Shown: positions 1-5,663 of the stretch, piece after piece
Numbering within the stretch: position 1 is the first letter of the stretch
Layout: the number at the start of each line of letters is the position of its first letter
From: an uncultured Clostridia bacterium
GTDB lineage: Bacteria; Bacillota; Clostridia; UBA1381
Direction: 5' to 3'
NCBI GenBank assembly: GCA_910579415.1
Contig: CAJTUY010000029.1
Span: 9,792 to 17,144 of the forward strand
DNA length: 7,353 nt
Made by a program: the position numbers and the translations under genes
Notes under the pieces: model-generated
Databases searched by the model: none
The model's input: only the letters and a program-made list of their open reading frames with translations
Told to the model about the DNA's origin: nothing

Positions 1-26
1 TCATTTTCAAGTATTAAATCAATCAT
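1..26 (-). CDS. ybeY: Start of a gene cut by the left edge, probably endoribonuclease YbeY (partial)
   Basis: Only the first eight codons are present, reading MIDLILEN, and the rest lies beyond the left edge. The ATG at 26-24 lies inside the last codons of phoH in another frame, so the two genes overlap by 8 nt. An AAAAGGA Shine-Dalgarno lies a few bases upstream, inside phoH. Identification rests mainly on position: ybeY (single-strand-specific endoribonuclease in 16S rRNA 3'-end maturation and ribosome quality control) commonly lies just after phoH, and a short hydrophobic-acidic opening fits YbeY N-termini. The alternative is pgpH/yqfF (7TM-HD phosphohydrolase), which lies between phoH and ybeY in B. 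subtilis. The visible sequence alone cannot prove either. Confidence 0.5.
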
Positions 27-1008
27 TTGTCCTTTTCTTAGCCCTTCTCTTTTCCTGCTCTGCATCGTATTTTGCGTATGCCTTTATAATTTCCTGTACC
101 AGAGGATGACGCACTACATCTTTTTCCGTAAAGTTACAGATTTCTATACCCTCAATATTTTTAAGTATTCTTATTGCTTCCTTAAGTCCGGAACGCTTAT
201 CGCGCGGAAGGTCAATCTGAGTTATATCACCTGTAACGATTGCTTTTGAACCGTATCCAATTCTTGTAAGAAACATTTTCATTTGCTCGGGAGTTGTGTT
301 CTGAGCCTCATCAAGAATAATAAATGCATTGTCCAGCGTTCTGCCTCGCATATATGCAAGCGGCGCAACTTCAATCACGCCCTTTTCCTGATAACGCAGA
401 AAGCCCTCTCCCCCAAGCATTTCGTACATTCCGTCATACAATGGTCTTAAATACGGGTCAACCTTATTCTGCAAATCTCCCGGAAGAAAACCCAGTTTTT
501 CACCTGCCTCCACCGCAGGTCTGGTAAGGATTATCCTGTTTACCTCCTTTGACCTGAGCGCCGTTACTGCTTTTGCTACGGCAAGATATGTTTTTCCCGT
601 ACCTGCCGGACCGACTCCAAATACTATTGTATTATTTTCAATCGCTTCGACATACCTCTTTTGCCCAAGTGTTTTAGTTTTTATCGGATGTCCCTTTACG
701 CTTACCGCTATGCAGTCGTCACCCATCATTTTAAGGTCAATTCCGCCGTTTTCCTGTACCATTGTTATGGCATACAGTACCTTCTGACGGTCTATCACCT
801 CTCCGCGTGATATAATCTGCATCAAAAGATTTATTACCTCCTGCGCTTTATCAACATTATCCTCCTCACCGGCAAGACGCAGCGCGTTATCACGCTGAGC
901 TATACTCACCGACAGTGCCTTCTCCAAAAGCTTTATATTTTCGTCAAAGCTTCCGAACAAAGCTGACATATCAACCTCCTGCGGCACTTCTATCTCCCTG
1001 TTTATCAA
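19..1008 (-). CDS. phoH: PhoH family ATPase
   Basis: This is a stand-alone PhoH-like P-loop ATPase of 329 residues, the usual family length. The Walker A motif GPAGTGKT is at 133-140, Walker B (FIILDEAQN) at 229-237, and the conserved TGDITQ segment at 259-264. The tail from about 314 is Lys/Arg-rich. Family knowledge: the E. coli homologue YbeZ works with YbeY in rRNA and ribosome maturation; the exact activity of Firmicute PhoH is unsettled, and the link to phosphate starvation in the name is historical. The start chosen is TTG at 1008, preceded by AAAGGAGAGG, because residues 1-13 include an IEVP-type segment found before the LFG..DENI motif in homologues. An ATG at codon 14 (969) with its own AGGAGG is a real alternative. 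The gene is third in the yqfC-yqfD-phoH cluster, 20 nt after yqfD. Confidence 0.95.
   Translation of the reverse strand: MINREIEVPQEVDMSALFGSFDENIKLLEKALSVSIAQRDNALRLAGEEDNVDKAQEVINLLMQIISRGEVIDRQKVLYAITMVQENGGIDLKMMGDDCIAVSVKGHPIKTKTLGQKRYVEAIENNTIVFGVGPAGTGKTYLAVAKAVTALRSKEVNRIILTRPAVEAGEKLGFLPGDLQNKVDPYLRPLYDGMYEMLGGEGFLRYQEKGVIEVAPLAYMRGRTLDNAFIILDEAQNTTPEQMKMFLTRIGYGSKAIVTGDITQIDLPRDKRSGLKEAIRILKNIEGIEICNFTEKDVVRHPLVQEIIKAYAKYDAEQEKRRAKKRTND
975..980 (-). promoter_or_regulatory. Second, internal Shine-Dalgarno inside phoH codons 10-12
   Basis: AGGAGG on the minus strand lies 5 nt before the in-frame ATG of phoH codon 14 (969-967). It encodes residues around Q10-E11-V12 in the longer reading. 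It could drive a PhoH form shorter by 13 residues, or it may be chance. Confidence 0.4.
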
Positions 1009-1014
1009 ATATTT

Positions 1015-1024
1015 CCTCTCCTTT
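1015..1024 (-). promoter_or_regulatory. Shine-Dalgarno for the TTG start of phoH
   Basis: AAAGGAGAGG on the minus strand lies in the yqfD-phoH gap. Its AGGAG core is 9 nt from the TTG at 1008. This supports initiation at TTG rather than only at the downstream ATG (969-967). Confidence 0.7.
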
Positions 1025-1028
1025 GTTT

Positions 1029-2228
1029 TTAATTCTCCGCGAGCGGCTGCTCAGCGGCGATATTTTCTATAAAATTCATTTCAAGCGTTACGCTTATTGT
1101 TTCATTATCTTTCTTTACATATTCAATATTTTCATTCTGAAGCCTGCTTCCCGTCCTTAATTCTTTTGAAATCTTTTCCTCAAGGTCATTTTTTGCAAAT
1201 TCTACTGCTGTTTCAATGCTTATAGGCTCTTTATTTACTGTAACTTCATTATACGACACTGTATCTACGGCAATACCCGAATAACCGAAAAACGGTATGT
1301 TAAGTTCGCTGCGTTTTTCTGATACGTCATAATCCTCATATGAAACATCACGCGCAGGAAGAGTATATACCTTGCCGAATATTTCTATTGAACGATGCTT
1401 CCTACGTTTTCCCGTCGGGGTACGCGACTCGTAATACAGCTTATATTCTCCTGTATGCTTGTGAGATGTATACGCGTCAATCTCAGCCATAGAATGTACG
1501 TAAATATATTCCTCGTCCTGACCCTCTTTATAGGCGGGGACTTTTCCCGATACAATCACATCTCCCGCATTCACCGCATCGCCTACCGATACTGCTTCCG
1601 CACCGTTTTTAACTACCATACGCTTGATACTTCCGTCACGCGCAGCAATAATATCACACGGAGCGTCCTTGTCAATTACAATAGGAGGAATTGTCTGCTC
1701 ATATATTTCTACACGCGCTTTGGCGCCTTCTATGTAAACCCATGCCCATGCTATATGGTCATTCTCACTTATAATCGCGCGTTTTATATCCATACCGTCA
1801 GGCAGTCGGGATTTAAGCGCGCCGTTTCTGACACCCATTTTATCCAGAGTTTCCGTAATCCCTGCTATATCGCTGTTTTCAACTCCGTTAATCTCAACAA
1901 GCCATATAAAACGAGTTGACACGATACACAGCACAGCGCATACCGCAAGAGTTACAAGCAGAACACGACGATTTCGGTAAAGTCTGAGCATGTGCAAAAG
2001 CCCGTGCTTTTCCTTTATTCTTACCCTGACATGACACTTTTTTGCCACATCTCTTAACAGAATGAAATCCTGTCTTAAAACCGACGCTCCTATCCCGTCC
2101 GACATCGGCACCGTATCCCAGATACGTATTCCCCGCCGCAGACAAATATTTAAAAAGCGTTCCGCTCCCTTTCCACATATTTCTATTATAACATATCCGT
2201 AAAGAAATTTAAAGAACTTCTTGAACAT
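1029..2228 (-). CDS. yqfD: Sporulation protein YqfD
   Basis: The 399-residue protein matches the spore YqfD family in length and layout. A cytoplasmic N-terminal part opens with a short hydrophobic-aromatic stretch (MFKKFFKFLYGYVIIEI) and carries the FLNICLRRGI.IWD segment at about 25-38. One transmembrane helix follows at about 89-110, after a basic RNRR. The remaining ~290 residues should lie outside the membrane and contain the family's EINGVEN (112-118) and NAGDVIVSGKVP (220-231) segments. In B. subtilis yqfD is transcribed in the mother cell under sigma-E and contributes to sporulation; its biochemical role is unknown. The ATG at 2228 has a GGGAG Shine-Dalgarno about 7 nt upstream. It sits 16 nt after yqfC and 20 nt before phoH, so it is almost certainly co-transcribed with both. 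No frameshift or truncation is seen. Confidence 0.93.
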   Translation of the reverse strand: MFKKFFKFLYGYVIIEICGKGAERFLNICLRRGIRIWDTVPMSDGIGASVLRQDFILLRDVAKKCHVRVRIKEKHGLLHMLRLYRNRRVLLVTLAVCAVLCIVSTRFIWLVEINGVENSDIAGITETLDKMGVRNGALKSRLPDGMDIKRAIISENDHIAWAWVYIEGAKARVEIYEQTIPPIVIDKDAPCDIIAARDGSIKRMVVKNGAEAVSVGDAVNAGDVIVSGKVPAYKEGQDEEYIYVHSMAEIDAYTSHKHTGEYKLYYESRTPTGKRRKHRSIEIFGKVYTLPARDVSYEDYDVSEKRSELNIPFFGYSGIAVDTVSYNEVTVNKEPISIETAVEFAKNDLEEKISKELRTGSRLQNENIEYVKKDNETISVTLEMNFIENIAAEQPLAEN

Positions 2229-2244
2229 TTTTTACTCCCTTTTT

Positions 2245-2514
2245 TCAAATCTCGTATTCAACGCTTGTAAATGTACCTGAAATCAGTATATCTTCAAGTC
2301 GTATCCGCTCCAGCAAAAGCGACCTGCCGCATATATGAACAATACCCATAGGCGTCGATACGCGTATCTCCGTATCCGTATATTGGAGTATTCCCTTATG
2401 ATTTTCAATATATATTTCCTTATCGCCCGAAATAGTAAGACGCGGTATGTTCATTACAACATCTTTAGGTACACCCCACGCGTCCGATACACGCTCGGTA
2501 ATACGTTTTTTCAT
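2245..2514 (-). CDS. yqfC: Sporulation protein YqfC (YabP/YqfC family)
   Basis: This is a small soluble protein of 89 residues, close to the usual length of about 90. Family features include the MNIPRLTISGDKEIYIENHKGI stretch (21-42), a central TDTEIRVSTPMG segment (46-57), and the C-terminal LEDILISGTFTSVEYE (73-88). These fit the YabP/YqfC fold of sporulation proteins. There is no signal peptide or membrane segment. The ATG at 2514 is preceded by AGGAG with 8 nt spacing. It is the first gene of the leftward cluster and lies directly before yqfD, the conserved arrangement in spore formers, where the pair is sigma-E dependent. Its molecular role is not established; a link with membrane-bound YqfD is inferred from the constant pairing. 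Confidence 0.92.
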   Translation of the reverse strand: MKKRITERVSDAWGVPKDVVMNIPRLTISGDKEIYIENHKGILQYTDTEIRVSTPMGIVHICGRSLLLERIRLEDILISGTFTSVEYEI

Positions 2515-2533
2515 CTACATCACTCCTAAATTT

Positions 2534-2541
2534 ATCCTATG
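2534..2541 (-). promoter_or_regulatory. Possible sigma-E-like -10 for yqfC
   Basis: CATAGGAT on the minus strand resembles the sigma-E -10 consensus CATACAnT and would place the transcript start just before the yqfC Shine-Dalgarno. The matching -35 region (around 2555-2563) is weak. The proposal leans on known sigma-E control of yqfC in Bacillus. Confidence 0.25.
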
Positions 2542-2574
2542 AAAAATTTACGGTTTTAAGTACAAAAAACTCCT

Positions 2575-2582
2575 CATATAAT
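2575..2582 (+). promoter_or_regulatory. Candidate -10 element for ylbJ
   Basis: CATATAAT lies 30 nt before the ylbJ ATG and correctly upstream of its Shine-Dalgarno. It differs by one base from the sigma-E -10 CATACAAT, and it also contains a perfect sigma-A TATAAT (2577-2582). Neither a good sigma-A -35 nor a clear sigma-E -35 is visible at the right distance, so the sigma factor is unresolved. ylbJ is sigma-E dependent in B. subtilis. Confidence 0.4.
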
Positions 2583-2612
2583 AAATAAAACACTTGATTG
2601 GAGAACTGTAAA

Positions 2613-3689
2613 ATGAAAGCTAAAAGACTGTTTGTTTATACATTTGCCGTCGGAGCGGTTATTCTTCTTGTAAAAAACGCGTCCGATGCAATACTTTACG
2701 CAAAGGACGCCGTTAATATTTGTATGGAAATGATTATACCATCGCTGTTCCCGTTCTTTATCTGTTCAGGCATTCTTATTTACTCGGGGTTCTGTGAGCT
2801 TCTGGCAAAAGCTTTTCAGTTTTGCATGTATCCGCTGTTCCGTGTAAGTCCTGCCGGAAGCAGCGCGTTTATACTCGGTATTGTAAGCGGATATCCGCTC
2901 GGAGCAATTACCGCAGGTGAACTTTACGAAAGCAGTTACCTATCAAAGGTTGAAGCCGAACGGCTTTTGGCATTCTGCAACAATTCAGGTCCTCTGTTCA
3001 TTCTCGGCTCGGTGGGAATTGCAATATATGCAAATATCAGATGCGGTATCGCGCTTTATGTATCACATATTTTAGCCGCGCTTACCGTAGGTATTATTTT
3101 TCGATTCTACGGCAGAAGCAAGCATTCATCTCCGCCTACGCGTATGACTACACCCGACCGCAGTGTAGGCGAAATATTTGATATAGCTCTTCAGAACGCC
3201 ATAAGAAATATCCTTACAGTATGCGGAGCAGTTCTGTTTTTCAGCGTTATAGGCAGACTAATACTGTCGCTCGCTCCCGTAAGCGGAATTGCTGATGCAA
3301 TACTTTCAGGCATGCTTGAATTTGTTACCGGCACAGTAAAAATATCTCTTCTGAATACTTCTGAGGCAAAAAAACTGATACTTACGGCAATAGTCGTAGG
3401 ATTTGCCGGTCTGAGCGTACATGCTCAGGTTATGGCAGTTATTGCAAAGTATCGTTTAAGCCTTATCCCGTACATAATCGGCAAGGTTCTTCATGGTCTT
3501 CTTGCAGGAATATACATGATAGTATATTTACATATAAATCCTATTACCTCAGCAGTTTTTGAACCGTCAATGAGCAGAGGGTTCGCCGCCGCTTCTGCAT
3601 TTGAAACAGTTACAGCCGTATGTGTCGTGTGTCTTTGCGTTGCAATAGCGCTCGGACTGTACGTAAAAGAATACAAAAAGGGACAATGA
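2613..3689 (+). CDS. ylbJ: Sporulation integral membrane protein YlbJ
   Basis: A 358-residue, strongly hydrophobic polytopic protein of the YlbJ type, related to nucleoside-recognition-domain membrane proteins. Diagnostic segments are PSLFPFFICSGIL (43-55), SGYPLGA (92-98), the ERLLAFCNNSGPLFILG stretch (116-132) and GFAGLSVHAQV (263-273). Helices cluster at about 6-20, 42-60, 83-100, 125-165, 198-220, 255-275, 285-306 and 330-350, with a polar loop near 167-188. In B. subtilis ylbJ is a sigma-E gene needed for normal spore resistance; the transported substrate, if any, is unknown. The ATG at 2613 is preferred because GGAG lies 9 nt upstream. A TTG five codons earlier (2598) overlaps that Shine-Dalgarno and is unlikely. 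It is transcribed away from yqfC across a short shared intergenic region, and its stop codon lies in the loop of its terminator. Confidence 0.92.
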   Translation: MKAKRLFVYTFAVGAVILLVKNASDAILYAKDAVNICMEMIIPSLFPFFICSGILIYSGFCELLAKAFQFCMYPLFRVSPAGSSAFILGIVSGYPLGAITAGELYESSYLSKVEAERLLAFCNNSGPLFILGSVGIAIYANIRCGIALYVSHILAALTVGIIFRFYGRSKHSSPPTRMTTPDRSVGEIFDIALQNAIRNILTVCGAVLFFSVIGRLILSLAPVSGIADAILSGMLEFVTGTVKISLLNTSEAKKLILTAIVVGFAGLSVHAQVMAVIAKYRLSLIPYIIGKVLHGLLAGIYMIVYLHINPITSAVFEPSMSRGFAAASAFETVTAVCVVCLCVAIALGLYVKEYKKGQ

Positions 3690-3701
3690 TGTCCCTTTTT
3701 T
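3675..3701 (+). terminator. Intrinsic terminator of ylbJ
   Basis: A perfect 10-bp inverted repeat (AAAAAGGGAC at 3675-3684, GTCCCTTTTT at 3691-3700) encloses a 6-nt loop and ends in a T run. The left arm encodes the last ylbJ residues (KKGQ region) and the TGA stop lies within the loop. The A-tract on the left side means it could also stop leftward transcription. Confidence 0.88.
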
Positions 3702-3777
3702 CGTGCTTGTTTTATAATCCTATCTGAATTATATACAAAAAAAACACGAAATAAGTACTAATTTTTTACAAAAACCA

Positions 3778-3806
3778 TTGCAAAATGAAATAATATGTGC
3801 TATACT
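3778..3806 (+). promoter_or_regulatory. Sigma-A promoter of the secreted-protein gene
   Basis: TTGCAA (3778-3783) and TATACT (3801-3806) are separated by 17 bp, and the -10 is preceded by TG one base away (3798-3799), making it an extended -10. The predicted start near 3813 gives a leader of about 105 nt before the ATG at 3919. The surrounding sequence is A/T-rich, which can favour chance matches, but the spacing and extended -10 are good. Confidence 0.65.
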
Positions 3807-3839
3807 TAATGTTACAGTAATGTTACAAAATGATTGTAA
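3807..3839 (+). repeat. Direct and inverted repeats at the predicted transcription start (possible operator)
   Basis: TAATGTTACA occurs at 3807-3816 and again at 3818-3827, an 11-bp period of about one helical turn. The second copy runs into an inverted repeat, TTACAA (3823-3828) and TTGTAA (3834-3839), with a 5-nt spacer. The cluster begins immediately after the -10 element, where a repressor site would be expected. No known regulator is recognised. Confidence 0.45.
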
Positions 3840-3906
3840 TAATATTTCATAAAACTATTATCACGTATTTTTACGCACTATATAAACTTTTAATACATCT
3901 TTTTAC

Positions 3907-3913
3907 GGAGGAG
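3907..3913 (+). promoter_or_regulatory. Strong Shine-Dalgarno of the secreted-protein gene
   Basis: GGAGGAG lies 5 nt before the ATG at 3919 and fixes this start. The codons after it give a normal signal peptide. Confidence 0.8.
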
Positions 3914-3918
3914 AAAAA

Positions 3919-5643
3919 ATGAATAAAAAACTTATCAGCGTAATTATATCAGCGGTAATGCTAATCGCTCCGTTTCAGTATGCCGGTGCGGAAAGTACCC
4001 GTACAGTAATCAAAATAGGCGATTATCTGCAAATGGGTACATATGATGGTGAACCTATATTATGGCGCTGTGTAGATGTTGATAGAAACGACTACCTGAT
4101 GCTTTCCGATAAAATTCTGTGTCTTAAACCATTTGACGCTCATGTAACCGAAAGCAACGAAGAAAACTCACACAGCAGAGGAAACAGGAGCAGTTACTGC
4201 TCAAATTACTGGGCAGACAGTAACATACGTTCATGGCTTAATTCGGAAGAAAGCGCAGGAAATGTACAATGGCTGTGCGGCAATCCTCCGGACAGCGCTC
4301 ATATATGGAAACAATACAACTCATATGACCAGGAGGCTGGTTTTTTGAGTAATTTTTCTGAGCTTGAAAAAAGAGCTATAAAAGAAACCACTCAAAAATC
4401 GCTTCTTGCAGAATGTGACAAAGATATTCCCGATGTTTCAGGAACAGCCAAGCATATTGTTTCAAATCCGATTTCAAGCGTAATACAAAATTATTATAGC
4501 GCTTATTCCGAACAGGTTACAGATAAAATGTTCCTTTTGGATGTACAACAGATAAACATGGTATATGACAACGGAAGCCTTTTGGGTGATACATATTATG
4601 TGGGCAAGCCTACCGAAAATGCCGTAAATAAATCGAATTACAAAGCAGAAAACTTGTCTGCCGACAAAGAATGGTATTCTTGGCTGCGTTCGCCCAACGC
4701 CAATTCTCCCAACAGCGTCCGCTACGTTTCTGTCGGTTCTATCGAAAGTACCACCGCCTTCTATGGCGACAGAGGTATACGTCCTGCCTTCTATTACAAC
4801 CTTTCCTCTGTAAGTATACTGGGAAGCGGAACGCTTCAGGACCCATACATTCCTCATGAACATTCTCTTACATATCACGAAGCAATTTCTCCTACCTGTA
4901 CAGAATCCGGAAACTGTGCATACTGGGACTGCGGGAATGGCTGCAACAGGCTGTATTCCGATGAAAACGGAATATATCAGCTTTCCGATATTTCCATCCC
5001 ACCGACAGGTCATATTCAGGTCAGCGGAACAGTCACTCAGGAGGCAACGTGTACTGAACCGGGCGTTACAACATATAAATGCACCATATGTGATGAAGTG
5101 CTTGATACAGAAGAAATACCTGCAAAAGGACATACTTCCGTAACCGACAACGCATATGAGCCGACTTGTACGGATTCAGGCAAAACTGAAGGAAGCCATT
5201 GCCCCGATTGCGGTGAAATCATTGTCGCGCAGGAGGATATTCCGGCAAAAGGTCACAACTGGGACGAATGGTCAGTAACAAAAGAACCTACCGCCGCTGA
5301 AACAGGGATTAAAACAAGAACCTGCACAAGATGCTCCGAAACAGAAACGGCAGATATACCGGTTATAACATGTCATATAAATTTTGACGGAGAAAACGCC
5401 GCTATATTCACTCTTAAAGGCGGAATGTATGCTATAATTTTCGCAGTATATAACTCAGACGATGTACTGGTGAAAACCGAATTGCTGAACATAGAGTTAC
5501 AGGAAGGTGAAAACCCACCGTTAACTCCTTCCTTTGATATTGAAGAAACAGAATATGTAAAGGTAATGCTTTGGGATAAAATAGACAACTTGAAGCCGCT
5601 ATGCGCGGCAGGCATTAAAGAAAACACAAACGGCACGGTTTAA
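3919..5643 (+). CDS. Secreted protein with DUF6273-like domain and Cys-rich repeats
   Basis: This is a 574-residue exported protein of unknown function. Residues 1-24 are a signal peptide: KK, a hydrophobic core, then cleavage after A22-G23-A24. Residues about 32-295 resemble DUF6273, with an IKIGDYLQMGTYDGEPILWR opening, NIRSWLN at 102-108, WYSWLRSP at 252-259 and GIRPAFY at 286-292. Such domains are known from Clostridia surface proteins and lack an assigned activity. About 314-482 holds four repeats of the form PTCTExGxxxYxCxxC...IPAxGH: Cys 327/333/338/342, then 378/388/391, then 417/428/431, and a degenerate fourth with only 469/472. From about 485 to the end is a beta-rich domain ending in VKVMLWDKIDNLKPL. 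There is no LPxTG sorting signal, choline-binding or S-layer-homology region, so it is probably released or held by an unknown contact. It is a single-gene unit with its own promoter and terminator. Confidence 0.85.
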   Translation: MNKKLISVIISAVMLIAPFQYAGAESTRTVIKIGDYLQMGTYDGEPILWRCVDVDRNDYLMLSDKILCLKPFDAHVTESNEENSHSRGNRSSYCSNYWADSNIRSWLNSEESAGNVQWLCGNPPDSAHIWKQYNSYDQEAGFLSNFSELEKRAIKETTQKSLLAECDKDIPDVSGTAKHIVSNPISSVIQNYYSAYSEQVTDKMFLLDVQQINMVYDNGSLLGDTYYVGKPTENAVNKSNYKAENLSADKEWYSWLRSPNANSPNSVRYVSVGSIESTTAFYGDRGIRPAFYYNLSSVSILGSGTLQDPYIPHEHSLTYHEAISPTCTESGNCAYWDCGNGCNRLYSDENGIYQLSDISIPPTGHIQVSGTVTQEATCTEPGVTTYKCTICDEVLDTEEIPAKGHTSVTDNAYEPTCTDSGKTEGSHCPDCGEIIVAQEDIPAKGHNWDEWSVTKEPTAAETGIKTRTCTRCSETETADIPVITCHINFDGENAAIFTLKGGMYAIIFAVYNSDDVLVKTELLNIELQEGENPPLTPSFDIEETEYVKVMLWDKIDNLKPLCAAGIKENTNGTV

Positions 5644-5656
5644 CCGTGCCGTTTTT
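5628..5656. terminator. Bidirectional terminator between the secreted-protein gene and obg
   Basis: Arms AAACGGCACGGTT (5628-5640) and AACCGTGCCGTTT (5642-5654) are perfectly complementary over 13 bases around a single T. A realistic hairpin has an 11-bp GC-rich stem and a TTTAA loop. A T run follows on the plus strand. On the minus strand a T-rich tail after the stem could serve obg, whose stop is at 5664. The TAA stop of the rightward gene lies in the loop, and the left arm encodes its last residues (NGTV). Confidence 0.9.
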
Positions 5657-5663
5657 ATAAAGA

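Noticed and set aside
1395..1919. A 174-codon plus-strand open frame
   Set aside because: It lies wholly inside yqfD on the opposite strand, has no recognisable domain, and its composition is that of a reverse-complement shadow of a clear family gene.
2598..2612. TTG at 2598 as the ylbJ start
   Set aside because: It overlaps the GGAG Shine-Dalgarno of the ATG at 2613 and has no good ribosome binding site of its own.
3702..3918. Intergenic leader considered as a riboswitch or small RNA gene
   Set aside because: It is A/T-rich, with only short repeats near the start site. I see no riboswitch core and no second terminator before the gene.
4474..5133. A 219-codon minus-strand open frame
   Set aside because: It is antisense to the secreted-protein gene, without a family resemblance. 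The sense frame has a signal peptide, Shine-Dalgarno, domains and a terminator.
4856..5143. A 95-codon plus-strand frame inside the Cys-repeat region
   Set aside because: It is an out-of-frame reading of the repeats; I considered a frameshifted partner, but the main frame is continuous and its repeat register is kept throughout.
4858..5370. Tandem repeats considered as CRISPR or DNA-level satellite
   Set aside because: The repetition is at the protein level with diverged codons; there are no identical DNA repeats with unique spacers.
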